The notes under the pieces: generated by a model
Databases searched by the model: none
What the model was told of the DNA's origin: nothing
What the model saw: only the letters and a program-made list of their open reading frames with translations
Shown: positions 9,101 through 18,089 of the stretch, one piece after another
How the letters are laid out: each line of letters starts with the position of its first letter
Position numbering within the stretch: the stretch's first letter is position 1
From: Aurantimonas sp. 22II-16-19i
GTDB taxonomy: Bacteria; Pseudomonadota; Alphaproteobacteria; Rhizobiales; Rhizobiaceae
Length of the DNA stretch: 44,735 bases
NCBI RefSeq assembly: GCF_002088275.1
Contig: NZ_AQQS01000044.1
Location: 1 to 44,735, forward strand
Direction of reading: 5' to 3'
Position numbers and translations under genes: made by a program

Positions 9101-12100
9101 CCTGCGACAGCTGGTCGATCGCCGAGGTGTCGGCCTTCCCGGCAAGCTGGCCGGACAGCGCCGTCAGCGCCTCGGTGTTCGAAACGATGGCGGTGCCCTG
9201 CGTCCCGATCGTCTCCTCAGCGGTCGAGACCCGCGTCGTGATCGACTGGAGCGCACTCGCAGTGGCGGTGATCGCGCCACTCGCATCCGAGATCGAGGAC
9301 TCGAGCCCGAGGATGCTTTCCGACAGGGCGGAATCGGCAGTCGTCCTGGCGGTCCGCTCCTCGTAGAGGAGGCCGGAGGAGAGGCTCTCCAGCTCGACGC
9401 CCGTCGGATCGGCAAAGCCCGTCATCTGGCTCGATAGCTGCTCGCGCGCCGTCGCCTCGCTGGCCAGGCCGTTGACCACCGTCTGCCGGAGCGCCTCCTG
9501 CGACGCGATGGATGCGCCGGGCGACGGGCGGCCGATGGCGACCCAGTCGATCTCGAAATAGTCCGTCGCCGTCTGCGCGGCCGATAGGTCGAGCCGCAGC
9601 CGCTCGATCGTGCCGGTGGCACCGGTCTCGAAGGAGATGACCGCCGTGCCGTTGTCGCTGAAGGTCGGCTCGGTGATCGTGGCACTCCGGCCTGCCGACC
9701 AGGCCTGTCCGACGACGTCGTTCCAATAGAGCCGCCCCTCCCACACCGGCGCGCCGGTGCGACGGATGCGGGCCCGCACCTGACCATAGCGATCGGCGTC
9801 GATGTCGAGGTCGTCGGCAGAGACGACATAGGGATCGCTCGCCTGATTGGCCGGGCGCAGCCACCCGCCGGTCGCCCAGGTCGGCGTGCCGTTGCCAATC
9901 CAGCCCTCGGCATCGTCGTCGAAGGGCCAGAACCGCAGGAAGTCGAACTGCTCGTCGACGCCGGCCTCCAGCGAAACGAGGCTCTCGGTGATCGCCTCAT
10001 ATTGCGAGGCGAAGGTCGACCGCAGGCTGCCGATCATCCCGCCGGCGAGCGCAGCATCGGAACCCGTGTAGCCGCCGCGGATCTGGGTCGACAGGATCTC
10101 GCGGGCCGACGCCTGCGCCGCGTCTCCCGTGACGATCGCCTGGTCGAGCCGGGTGATCTCGGCGGTGCGCAACGATTCCTCGTCCTCGATCCCGACTTCG
10201 AGGCTGTCGAGCCGCTGGGCCAGCGCGGACGTTGGCCCGGTGGCAACGGTGATCGCCCGGGTGTAGGCGGCCGTGATCTCGTCGCGGGTCACATCGATGC
10301 GGGTGCGAACCTCGCGCAGCTGGTCGAGGCCGAGTGACGCCGATTCCGCCAGCACCGTGTCGATGTCGAGGAGCCGGTCGGACAAAGCGCGCAGGCTCAC
10401 CGCCTGGATGCGGATCTCGGCGAGCCGCTGCTCGGCCTCGGCATTCAACGCCCCCGCCTGGTCGGCGATTGCATCGATCCGGGCCTGCGCCTCGGCGGCG
10501 ATCCCGTCGGCGCGCGCCACGCTCTCGGCGGCGATGTCCTGCGCAAGCGCGGCGTCCGTCGCGGCCAGCGCGGTGGCCGCGCTGGCGCGGGTGCTTGCCT
10601 CCGCTGCCAGCGCATCCGCTAGATCCGCGTCTTCCGCCGCCAGAGCCGCAATAGCGTCGGCCCGCGCCTGCGCCTCTGCGGCGATCGCATCAGCATTGGC
10701 GCCGGCGCTCGCGATCCGCGCCTGCACTTCGGCCGCGATCTCTTGCGCCAGCGCCGCAGCCTCGGCCGCGCGCGTCTGCGTCTCGGCCGCAAGGGCGTCC
10801 GCCTGCCCCTCGAGTTCGCTCGCCATCTCGCCCGCCTCGACGACGGCGGCATCGAGATCCTCGCGCAGCCCGTCGAGGATGGCGCGCGCCTCCTGCGCCA
10901 GCTGGTCGAGCCCCAGCTGCAGGTCCTCGACGCCCGTCGTGACTGGCAGCCATTCGGACCAAACGAAGCGACGCCCCGAGACCGAGCGGTAGATCCCCCT
11001 CGCCTCATAGGCGGTCTCCGGCAGGAAGGTGCCGTTGAGGACGCGGGAATACTGCGTCTCGAGCGGCGCGTCATAGGCCATCGTCGCGTCGAAGACCACG
11101 TCGCCCGTCGCGGCATTGCGCACCTGGACGCGGATGTCCGTGACGTCGATCTGCCCGCCGGCATAGAAGATCGCGATGGACGGCCGCCGGCGGCCCGTCG
11201 CCGGATCGGCGATCGCCGCCGCCGCCACCTGCCACCCGGAAAACGCCTGCGGCCCCGGCCGGATCGTGCCGAGAAAGCCGACAGAATAGGGCCGCTCGTC
11301 GCTCGCCGGCGACCACGAATAGTCCGACGGGTCGATCTCCTTCAGCGTCACCGTCTGCAAGAGATTGCTGCCGCCCGACATGCCGGTGACCAGAAACCGC
11401 TTCTCCTCATAGCCGTTGCGGTCCGACGACCAGGCGAAGACATCCAGCGGCTCGAAGGCCCATGCTTCCGGCGGCAGGGTGATCTGGTGCTGGCGAAAGC
11501 GCCGCGCATCCTCCACCGCGGCGCGGATCAGCCGCTGCACCTGCGTGTTGAACGGCACATAGGGGAACTTCAGGTCGGCGAGCAGCCGCCGCCCGTCATC
11601 CGCCGTCTCGAGGTCCGGCCGGATGTAGGGCGGCGCATCCTTGTTCACCCATTTCTCTTCCGGTTCGGGATAGGAGGCCCGCGCCCCATTGGTGGTATTC
11701 TGCAGACCCGGGAACGGGTCGAGCTGCTGCGGCTGGGTGACGACGATGGACGCATCGGTGAAGGAATAGACCGGCGCCGCGGGAGCGCCGACGGAGACCT
11801 TGTAGACCCCGCCGACCTCCGCGATATAGCCGTTGCAGCCTTTTAGAAGTTCCTCCACGACATCCGCCGGCTCCTGGTCGGTACTGACCTCGAGGCCGGA
11901 TCGGAACTGCGGCTCGCTGCCGCCGCCCTGCAGCGCGATCGCCGCGTCGCAGGCATTCATGGCGGCGAACCAGTTGGCCAGCGGCAGCTGATGGGCGCCG
12001 ATCGACTGCCCGCCCCAGATCCATTCGCCCTGATAGCGGATGCCGCGCAGGACGTTGTAGACTTGGACGATATTGTTGCTCGACGGCGCCCATGTCGACG

Positions 12101-12863
12101 GGTCGGACCAGCGCTGCGAGCCATTGCCGCCGACGGAGGAATCCTGCCGCGGGTCATAGAGCGGAATGCCGTCGGTCTCGACGAGCACCTGCGGGATGCC
12201 GGAGAAGATCTCCGGATCGTAGGCGGCCGTCAGGATGATGTAGGGCGTGCCGCGCCCGACCATGTCGGCGGTGAAGGGATAGTCCGGATCGGCACCGAAC
12301 TCGTCGACGAGATAGGCATCGGCCTCCGTCTGCGTCCCATCGTAATAGCGGAACCACAGGGCCCGCCCGGTCTCGTCCGAGGCGAATTCCTCGATCAGGA
12401 AGCCGCGATAGTGGTTGTAGGACTCCGGCCCGGTGAAGCCGCTGATGTCGACCTTCTCGTCATAGATCCACAGGCCGGTGATCCCCTGCCCAGGAAGATC
12501 CCCCAGCGAGATCACCTGGTAGACATAGCCGTTCTCGGCGTCGTTGTTGCTGCCGTTGGTGTTGACGTAGACCAGCTGCCCGGCCGTCGCGTAGCGCCCC
12601 ATGACGAAGGAGATCGGATTGTCGCCGCCGACGTCGATCTCGGTCTTGGTGCCGGCGACCGCCGCCTTTTCCTGCTTCTTCAGCAGCGACAGCCCGATCT
12701 TGATCGCCGTGCCGATCGCGAACAGCGCCACCTGCGCCAGCACGCTGCCGCTGGCGAGGAAGCTCGCAATCGCCGCGATGGCACTGAACGGGTCGGCGCG
12801 CGCGGCGTCTGTCCCCGCCAGCGTCAGCCAGGCGGCGATGAAAAGGAGGGTGATGATCTGCAT
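6183..12863 (-). CDS. Tail tip / host-specificity protein (lambda J-like, GTA gp15-like position)
   Basis: At 2226 residues this is the largest protein here. The N-terminus (residues 1-60) has two hydrophobic stretches, the first shaped like a signal peptide ending Ala-Arg-Ala before Asp-Pro. Residues about 75-650 form the conserved tip-attachment and fibronectin-like region typical of J-type proteins (VMGRYATAGQLVYVN near 90). Residues about 690-850 are a long Ala/Glu-rich coiled coil. Residues about 1210-2110 hold 37-residue repeats plus three copies of a longer module. The last about 90 residues match the C-terminal domain seen in many J proteins. It would close the tail and contact the receptor. 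Gene order (tape measure, two tail proteins, NlpC/P60-like, then this) supports the call. Confidence 0.9.
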   Translation of the reverse strand: MQIITLLFIAAWLTLAGTDAARADPFSAIAAIASFLASGSVLAQVALFAIGTAIKIGLSLLKKQEKAAVAGTKTEIDVGGDNPISFVMGRYATAGQLVYVNTNGSNNDAENGYVYQVISLGDLPGQGITGLWIYDEKVDISGFTGPESYNHYRGFLIEEFASDETGRALWFRYYDGTQTEADAYLVDEFGADPDYPFTADMVGRGTPYIILTAAYDPEIFSGIPQVLVETDGIPLYDPRQDSSVGGNGSQRWSDPSTWAPSSNNIVQVYNVLRGIRYQGEWIWGGQSIGAHQLPLANWFAAMNACDAAIALQGGGSEPQFRSGLEVSTDQEPADVVEELLKGCNGYIAEVGGVYKVSVGAPAAPVYSFTDASIVVTQPQQLDPFPGLQNTTNGARASYPEPEEKWVNKDAPPYIRPDLETADDGRRLLADLKFPYVPFNTQVQRLIRAAVEDARRFRQHQITLPPEAWAFEPLDVFAWSSDRNGYEEKRFLVTGMSGGSNLLQTVTLKEIDPSDYSWSPASDERPYSVGFLGTIRPGPQAFSGWQVAAAAIADPATGRRRPSIAIFYAGGQIDVTDIRVQVRNAATGDVVFDATMAYDAPLETQYSRVLNGTFLPETAYEARGIYRSVSGRRFVWSEWLPVTTGVEDLQLGLDQLAQEARAILDGLREDLDAAVVEAGEMASELEGQADALAAETQTRAAEAAALAQEIAAEVQARIASAGANADAIAAEAQARADAIAALAAEDADLADALAAEASTRASAATALAATDAALAQDIAAESVARADGIAAEAQARIDAIADQAGALNAEAEQRLAEIRIQAVSLRALSDRLLDIDTVLAESASLGLDQLREVRTRIDVTRDEITAAYTRAITVATGPTSALAQRLDSLEVGIEDEESLRTAEITRLDQAIVTGDAAQASAREILSTQIRGGYTGSDAALAGGMIGSLRSTFASQYEAITESLVSLEAGVDEQFDFLRFWPFDDDAEGWIGNGTPTWATGGWLRPANQASDPYVVSADDLDIDADRYGQVRARIRRTGAPVWEGRLYWNDVVGQAWSAGRSATITEPTFSDNGTAVISFETGATGTIERLRLDLSAAQTATDYFEIDWVAIGRPSPGASIASQEALRQTVVNGLASEATAREQLSSQMTGFADPTGVELESLSSGLLYEERTARTTADSALSESILGLESSISDASGAITATASALQSITTRVSTAEETIGTQGTAIVSNTEALTALSGQLAGKADTSAIDQLSQEIALLGGDGLQSQATSIRSLSARLQDLELDLAEQEALGLAGDTATREAVATAYQQLDAYTRRVEGRVETEASRIDGLQVTLAGKVDASALNSLTVRVLQQGNAITTSTASVTALASTVAGKADVSALNSLSTTVTQQGAALSTQGLAITSLQGSLDDKANASAVDTLGQTVTSQGEDITANAEAITALSTAIDGKASTAALSSLSATVTGQGEDIAVNTSAITSLETSVAGKADASAVNDLAVVVTSQGEDIETLVTSVTALETALPGKADASAVSSLQTTVSEQGTAIASNSSAITSLQGSLDNKADASALSSLSQTVSDQDGDITANADAITALGSAISGKADASAVSTLQTTVTEHGTAITSNATAITSLQGALDGKASTSAVDALQQEITLLGGEGLQSQASAIRSVSAQLLDLEMGLAEQGALGIAGDTATRQAIATASQQLDAYTRQVEGRIEVNAAAITALQASLPDKADVTMVNAARASLIEQGVRLTAQGEQIASLSIEVSGKASTSLVDALSATIIQQGSAISVNTSAITSLQGAIDDKADASAVDQLSQVVETLGGENLQSQASAIRSVTARLQDLEMDLAEQEALGIAGDTATRQAVATAYQQLDAYTRLVDGKVETQASRIDGLQVTLGAKVDANALNALRVTVIQQGNSITSNTSAITSLSTTVAGKADVSALNSLSTTVVQQGQAISATADAVDAVAAALPDKADASAVSSLQTAVTEQGTAIASNAAAITALDNAIDDKADASAVSTLTTTVSEQGTAIASNATAITSLQGALDNKADASALSSLSQTVSDQDGDITANADAITSLNTALDGKADASAVSTLSTTVAEQGGAISAQATQLTALATSVGDISADARFRTTVKSQPSGSEATMAMQVRAGDASAWREAGIYLRAASDGSADVIVSADRFAVTNNTGETVPFAVQNGQVALALARFQQLASFNGKLVIDGVAGTISVYD
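6520..9230 (-). repeat. Tandem 111-bp (37-residue) coding repeats with three longer modules
   Basis: Inside the tail-tip gene the reading frame is built of 37-residue units of the type KADASAVSSLQTTVSEQGTA followed by an Ile-rich half ending SLQGSLDN. Three copies of a longer, roughly 100-residue module, marked by Leu-Gly-Gly-x-x-Leu-Gln-Ser-Gln and AGDTATR, are interspersed (near 9100-8850, 7910-7720 and 7410-7190). The DNA copies are close enough to recombine, so the array length may vary between relatives. The pattern suggests a long trimeric coiled-coil stalk. Confidence 0.85.
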
Positions 12864-12865
12864 GA

Positions 12866-13282
12866 CTATCCGACGCGGAAGGCTCTGGTGGCAGCGGTAA
12901 AGTCGGTCGTCCCGAGCCCGTCCTCGCGCATGACAAGCAGCCGCTCGCCATTGACGATCCCGAGCGCAAAGCCGAACGGGCTGCCATCGGGGATCGCGGC
13001 GAGATCGCCGAGCCTCGCCCGGCTGACGTGGATTTCCGGCAGGTGCGATGCGACGAGGTCGGCGAGATTGGCATGGCCGGCCTCCCGCATGACGCGGAGC
13101 GCCCCCTTGGCCGTGTCATAGCGCCCGCGATAGAGAGCCGCGGGATCCTCGCCGGTCAGGGCCGTGACGGCGCCGAAGGCAAAGCCGACGAGGCAGTCCT
13201 GCGTGCCGTACCGATGGGATGAGCGCTTCACCTGGTCGATGAAGGCGTGAAGGCGCGCCGGCCAGTCGCAAAGACGTTGCAT
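12866..13282 (-). CDS. DUF6950-like tail assembly protein (NlpC/P60-like, GTA gp14 position)
   Basis: A 138-residue protein. The ATG at 13282 overlaps the upstream stop as TGATG; longer frames upstream are shadows. A Gln-Asp-Cys near residues 27-29 followed by Val-Gly-Phe-Ala-Phe-Gly is the start of a papain-like (NlpC/P60) fold with candidate nucleophile C29. The family's place just before the tip gene corresponds to lambda gpK or GTA gp14. A conserved His further on is present (SHLPEIHVSRA) and GDLAAIPDG near 105-113 is also family-typical. It may cleave murein peptides at infection, or be an inactive structural relative. Confidence 0.72.
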   Translation of the reverse strand: MQRLCDWPARLHAFIDQVKRSSHRYGTQDCLVGFAFGAVTALTGEDPAALYRGRYDTAKGALRVMREAGHANLADLVASHLPEIHVSRARLGDLAAIPDGSPFGFALGIVNGERLLVMREDGLGTTDFTAATRAFRVG

Positions 13283-13917
13283 CAGTCCTTCTTCCGCGAT
13301 TTCTCGACGCCCCAGAAGACCGGCACATTCGCCGTGCCGGTGTAGCGGTAGAACCGATCCCCGCTCCGCGCCTTCAGCCATTCGTCGCTCTTCTTCGCCG
13401 GGTTGGTCCGCGTCAGCTCGCGCGTGTCCGACACGCACTCGAGGTCGATGCCGCCCTCCTCCGACACCGACGGCGTTCCGAGCGGGGCCCGGTCGACCTT
13501 GCCGAGGAAGTGGCATTTGGCGCTGACGAGCAGGCGACTGGCAGGATCGAAGACTGCCCGGTGGACCTGCACCTCGGCAAAGCGGATGTCGGCACCCCGC
13601 ACCATCGCCTGCACCGCCGGATGGATCTGCGACAGCGAGATCCGGATCGTGCGGATCGAGAGATCCGACGTCAGCGGGATGTCGGGCACGCTGATCAGCG
13701 CACCGTCGCCGATATAGTCGCGCCCGACCGTGCCGCCGGTCTTCGGATCCTCGACGAGGATGCTCACCGTGTCGAGGTCGTTCCAGAAGGCGAATTGCGG
13801 CCGCACCGCCGGATCGGCGAGCGAGCGCCCGCGAAACCAGACGAGGTCGCGGGCGACGAGCCCACTGTCCGGCGCCTTTGCCAGCGCCGTTGCCGTCGCC
13901 GTATCGATTGCACGCAT
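13282..13917 (-). CDS. Minor tail protein (lambda gpL / GTA gp13 position)
   Basis: A 211-residue protein starting MRAIDTATATALAKAP. The ATG at 13917 follows the preceding stop by one base. It is beta-rich, with a C-terminal sequence (DLECVSDTRELTRTNPAKKS) that resembles the gpL or DUF2163-type tail hub partner. Place in the cluster (second of four genes between the tape measure and the tip) agrees. It probably forms part of the distal tail baseplate hub. Family assignment is from position and general character. Confidence 0.65.
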   Translation of the reverse strand: MRAIDTATATALAKAPDSGLVARDLVWFRGRSLADPAVRPQFAFWNDLDTVSILVEDPKTGGTVGRDYIGDGALISVPDIPLTSDLSIRTIRISLSQIHPAVQAMVRGADIRFAEVQVHRAVFDPASRLLVSAKCHFLGKVDRAPLGTPSVSEEGGIDLECVSDTRELTRTNPAKKSDEWLKARSGDRFYRYTGTANVPVFWGVEKSRKKD

Positions 13918-13918
13918 G

Positions 13919-14563
13919 TCAGAGCTTCTGGACGACGGAGAAGGAGAGCTTCGACCGCACCCGGTTGACGGTGCCATGGCCGAGCGAGGCGGGCTTGCGG
14001 ATGCACTTCATCGCCGGCTTGATCAGCGTGACGGAAATCCCCGGCGCCGCCCCGGTGCGGACCATCGGCCGCACCTCGAAGGGCGGCGTCGCGCCGGTAC
14101 CGGAAGCCGTCGCCGTCTCGACGACGCGGTGAAACGCCCGCCGCGGCGGAGAGCCATAGTCGAAAGCGAGATAGTCGCCGGCGGTGAGGACGTAGCCGGC
14201 GGGCAGGCCCGACAGCGACAGCGCGCGCCCGCCGGCGGTGAGCGAGCCGATCACCGGCGCGGCCGCGCCGAGCCGCGATCCATCCGGATCGCCCTGCGGA
14301 TATTTGCGGAACGGATCGCACAGGTAGAAGGCCCGCGTCGCGCCGTCCAAGGCCTCGAGCCGCGCCTGGATCTGGCTGCTCCGCCCGTGCTTCAGGTCGC
14401 CGAGCGTCACGTCGGCCTCCCACAGCGCCGGGCCGAGTTCGGCGGCGAGGATCTGCCCTGATCCCAGCCCCGACAGCTCCTGGTTCTCGGCCAGCCGCCA
14501 TCGCACCTCGGCGACCGGGAGGAGGTCGGCGAGATCGGCCAGCGCCAGTGGAAAGGTCAGCAT
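13919..14563 (-). CDS. Distal tail / minor tail protein (lambda gpM / GTA gp12 position)
   Basis: A 214-residue beta-rich protein starting MLTFPLALADLADLLPVAEV, with its ATG overlapping the tape measure stop as TGATG. A segment near residues 80-95 (RAFYLCDPFRKYPQGDP) resembles distal tail proteins that fold as two beta-barrels. In lambda-type and GTA-type tails the gene right after the tape measure encodes the ring connecting the tube to the tip. I recognise the position better than the sequence. Confidence 0.65.
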   Translation of the reverse strand: MLTFPLALADLADLLPVAEVRWRLAENQELSGLGSGQILAAELGPALWEADVTLGDLKHGRSSQIQARLEALDGATRAFYLCDPFRKYPQGDPDGSRLGAAAPVIGSLTAGGRALSLSGLPAGYVLTAGDYLAFDYGSPPRRAFHRVVETATASGTGATPPFEVRPMVRTGAAPGISVTLIKPAMKCIRKPASLGHGTVNRVRSKLSFSVVQKL

Positions 14564-17500
14564 CAGCCGATCGCCCTCGGGTCGTCGTTGATTTCCTTGA
14601 CGCGCCCCGGCAGGGCCACCCGCGAGAACGCCGTCACCGCCTGCGACGAGGCCGTGGCCGCCTCGCCCCGCGCGACGGACTTCACATAGGCCTGCAGCGC
14701 GCCCTCATCGTCCACCGATACCCCGACAGTCACATGCGCCCCGCCCGCCTGCCGGGCGCCCGGCGCCCGCAACTCCGGCGCCGAGAACATCGGGTTGAAG
14801 GCCGATAGCGCATGGTTGGGGATGATCGTCCCGGATTGTCCGGATTGGAAGATTTCCGGGCCGTTCTCGCCGACCACATAGGTCTTGCCGGCGGCGACAG
14901 GGCCACCCGCCGCCCGGAAGCCGCCCCATGCATCGCCGCCGCCACCGCCGCCGCCACTGAAGATGCTCAGGATGTCGCCGAACAGGCCGCCCCCGCCGGA
15001 TCCCGACTGGCCGAAGATGCTGTCGAGCAGGCTGTCGAGGCCGCTCTCGATGATCCGGTCCGCGACCCTCTGCAGCGCGTCGCCCAACGCCTCGGCCGCG
15101 CTCTTGCCCTCCATCAGGTCGGAGACAAAACCGCCGATGACGTCCCGCGACGCGTCCCGGATCTCGTCCATCCGGTCGATCGCCGCCTGCTGCGCCTCCG
15201 CCGTCGCCTCCTGGGCGAGCCGCGCCTGCTCCTGCACGCCGGCCTGAACGCCATAGGCGGCCGACAGGCGCTCCACGGCGGCCCTGAGGTTCTCGATGAC
15301 GACGACGCCCTCGGCATTCACGCCGTTGCCATTCTCGTCGATCGTGATCCCCTCGCGCTTCAAGGCATTGAGGATCTCCGCCTGTTTCGTCGCCCGCTCG
15401 CGCTCGCTCGTCGAGGCGTTCATCAGCGAGGTTTCGAGGACGAGCTGCTTGGTCTCCTCGTCGACCGAGCCGAGCAGGCTGTCGATCGTCGACTTCAACT
15501 CCCTCCGCCGCTCTGTGGCATCGGCCAGGGCCTTTTCCTGCGGCGTCAGATCACCCGCGGCGATGCGCGTATCACCGGCCCTCTTGTTTGCATAGGCGAC
15601 CGCATCGTCCACCGTCCGCCCGCCGCCGAGAATGTTGGGATTGGCGTCGATCGACGCCTGGCTGATGAGGCCGGCCAGCGGTGTTCCCGGCGCCGCCGAC
15701 AGCACCTTGGCCGCATCCGACGCGCCGAGGAAATGCGACAGATGCAGCGCCGCCTCGGTGACCGCGACGCCGGCCTTCTGCAGGACCGCCGCATTCTCAT
15801 CGGCATAGGCCCGGATCAGGGTTTTCGAGATATCGGCATCGGCGCGCAAGGCAAGCATCGCCTCCCGGCTGAGGCCTGCGGCACGATCTGGAAAATACCG
15901 CTTGAACAGGTCGAGCCATGTCCGTTCGATGAAGCCGCCGAGACCTGCGGCGCTGGAGCTCGAATTCCTGGCGTTCGGATCCCCGCCTGACTCCGCGCCG
16001 ATCGTGCGATCGACATAACGATCGGTCGCTGCTTTGGTGTTGCTACCGATCAGCGCCTGGCGCCGCTCGCGGGTAATTTCCTCCGTCGCACGAATGCGTG
16101 CGGCCGCTTCCGAGATAGCCTCTCCCATCTCCTTGCCGGCCTTCACGATCTCTTCCGTCCGCTTATCGACGTCCTTCGCGAAATCGTCCTTCGCCAGCTC
16201 CGCGTCTCGTTTCGTGAAGAAATCTGCCCTGTTCTGCCGGGAGAGCTGGTTCTGCTCGAACGGCGTCGCAACCTCGACGGCTGGCGGAACCGATCGGCTG
16301 ATGCGCTGCATCAGGTTGGCGGCGTCGAGCAGCTTGGCATTCATCGCCTCAAGCCGCTTGATCATCGCATCCACCGGCGACGTGATGTCCGTGGCGGCAA
16401 TCGCGTCGAGGCGCTTCTTGGCATCCTCCGCCTCGATCGACCCGTCCTGCAGGCCCAGCGCGATCTTGCTGATCTCCTCGACGGCCGCGGTGTCGGCCGC
16501 ACTGTCGAACAGGCTTCCGATCCTCATCCGATACTTCCCGAGGTCCTCGATCAGGCCAGCCAGACCCGCGCGAGCGTCACCGAGGAACAGGTCGTTGCCG
16601 AGGCTGGACAGGAACGAACCGCCACCGCGAATTTCCTCGATCTGCGCATTGATCTCCCGCAGCGCCCGCGCCCGCTGCCCGGCGGTCAGCTTGTCCAGCG
16701 CGTCGTTGAGATCGGCAACGCCGCCCTCGGCGCCGCCCGCCGCGCGGCGCGTCTTGTCGAGCAACCCGTTGATGTCGAGGAGGCTGTCGGACGCATCCTC
16801 TACCCCGCCGGAGAAGTCGATGAAGGTCAGGGCCAGGGCTGCGATGATGCCGCCGATCGGACCGAGCAGAAGACCCGCGATCTGGAACTTGAAGACCCGC
16901 GCCGCCGCCGAGGCAAGGCCGATGCCCCGCGCGGCAGCCGCAGCGCCCCGCGCGGTGTTGCCGAAGGCCGCACCCATCAGGTTCGCCGCAGTGCCGGACC
17001 CCGTCGCCGCCGACGTAAAGAACTGCGAGGCAGCCCCCGCCCCTGTCAGCCCGAGCTGCAACAGGCGGATCGTTGCGATGGCAATCGGAATGCTGGTGAT
17101 CAGTCCGCCCACCGCCCGGCCCACCAGCGCTCCGGAGATGACCGCCGCCACCTTCAGCACGACGTCGGCGATCTCGTCGAAATTGTTGGCTAAGGCGTTG
17201 AGCCCCGCGATCAGCCGCGCCGAGGCCGACAGGCTGTCATCGGTCTGGCCGATATAGCGCGTCAGGGCATTCTCGATCTTGGTGAAGGCGCCCTCGAACG
17301 TGTCGGCCGAGGCATCGACGCGCCTCTTCAGCTCGTCCGATCCCGCGATGACGCCGGCGAAGAACTCCTTCGACGCCAGCCCACCGCTCTTCGCCGCCTT
17401 GATCAGCGCGCCGACATCGCCGTTGAAGCGCTTGATGCCCTTGGCAGCCGCCTCGAGCAGCGCCGGCGCCCCGTCGATCAGAGAGTTGAACTCCTCCGCC

Positions 17501-18036
17501 TGGACGTTCGTCCCGCGCAGCAACTGGCCGAGCTGCGTCAGGGCGCCGCTCGCCTCGCCCGCGCTCTTGCCGTCGACCTTGAGCGCCGCCGCCACCGCCT
17601 CTGTGAACCGGAACAGATCCTCCTGATCGTCCGTCAGCTGCTTCGCCGCCCGGCTCGTCGCGCCATAGAGCTGCGTCTGGGCTCCGAGCGCGATCGAATA
17701 GGTCTGGGCTTGCGTGTAGAGCCGTTCCAGCGTCGCCGCCTGGCGCTCTGCCGGGACGTTGGCAGAGACCAGCGCATTGCCGGCCTTTTTCCAGGCATCC
17801 GCATACTGGATCGCCTCGCGACCGCCGAGCAGCCCCGCCGCCGAAGCGACGAGCCCCTTGATCGAGATCGCCGACCGCTTCGACGCTCGCTCGATCTCGG
17901 AGTCCATCTTCCGGAAGCGGTTCTCGATCGCCTGCGTCGAACGATTGAAGACGGCCGCCGCGCCCTGCATCTCGTCCTCGAACGGGCCGACCTTGGCGAC
18001 AAGCTCATAGACGAGTTGCTCGGCGGTGATTGCCAT
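14563..18036 (-). CDS. Tape measure protein with embedded lytic transglycosylase-like domain
   Basis: A 1157-residue protein; the ATG at 18036 (MAITAEQLVYELVAKVG) was chosen because the upstream frame overlaps a divergent gene. Residues about 60-260 match the tape_meas_nterm type domain (WKKAGNALVSANVPAERQAA, then GLAS-KEFFAG near 250). Hydrophobic stretches near 300-410 would insert into the host membrane. Near residues 675-830 lies an SLT-like domain with Gly-Ala-Glu-Ser-Gly-Gly and AAGLGGFIERTW, with a candidate catalytic Glu. The C-terminus is Gly-rich, followed by the conserved end (GPEIFQSGQSGTIIPN). It sets tail length and likely digests murein during DNA entry. Confidence 0.9.
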   Translation of the reverse strand: MAITAEQLVYELVAKVGPFEDEMQGAAAVFNRSTQAIENRFRKMDSEIERASKRSAISIKGLVASAAGLLGGREAIQYADAWKKAGNALVSANVPAERQAATLERLYTQAQTYSIALGAQTQLYGATSRAAKQLTDDQEDLFRFTEAVAAALKVDGKSAGEASGALTQLGQLLRGTNVQAEEFNSLIDGAPALLEAAAKGIKRFNGDVGALIKAAKSGGLASKEFFAGVIAGSDELKRRVDASADTFEGAFTKIENALTRYIGQTDDSLSASARLIAGLNALANNFDEIADVVLKVAAVISGALVGRAVGGLITSIPIAIATIRLLQLGLTGAGAASQFFTSAATGSGTAANLMGAAFGNTARGAAAAARGIGLASAAARVFKFQIAGLLLGPIGGIIAALALTFIDFSGGVEDASDSLLDINGLLDKTRRAAGGAEGGVADLNDALDKLTAGQRARALREINAQIEEIRGGGSFLSSLGNDLFLGDARAGLAGLIEDLGKYRMRIGSLFDSAADTAAVEEISKIALGLQDGSIEAEDAKKRLDAIAATDITSPVDAMIKRLEAMNAKLLDAANLMQRISRSVPPAVEVATPFEQNQLSRQNRADFFTKRDAELAKDDFAKDVDKRTEEIVKAGKEMGEAISEAAARIRATEEITRERRQALIGSNTKAATDRYVDRTIGAESGGDPNARNSSSSAAGLGGFIERTWLDLFKRYFPDRAAGLSREAMLALRADADISKTLIRAYADENAAVLQKAGVAVTEAALHLSHFLGASDAAKVLSAAPGTPLAGLISQASIDANPNILGGGRTVDDAVAYANKRAGDTRIAAGDLTPQEKALADATERRRELKSTIDSLLGSVDEETKQLVLETSLMNASTSERERATKQAEILNALKREGITIDENGNGVNAEGVVVIENLRAAVERLSAAYGVQAGVQEQARLAQEATAEAQQAAIDRMDEIRDASRDVIGGFVSDLMEGKSAAEALGDALQRVADRIIESGLDSLLDSIFGQSGSGGGGLFGDILSIFSGGGGGGGDAWGGFRAAGGPVAAGKTYVVGENGPEIFQSGQSGTIIPNHALSAFNPMFSAPELRAPGARQAGGAHVTVGVSVDDEGALQAYVKSVARGEAATASSQAVTAFSRVALPGRVKEINDDPRAIG

Positions 18037-18089
18037 GGGAAATGCGTTCCATCTACGATTATGCAGAGCGGACCAAAAAGGATTGAAGC

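Noticed and set aside
9937-13121. Long plus-strand frames opposite the tail-tip gene
   Set aside because: Arg/Gly/Asp-rich shadows of the 2226-residue coding frame, common in high-GC DNA; no domain seen.
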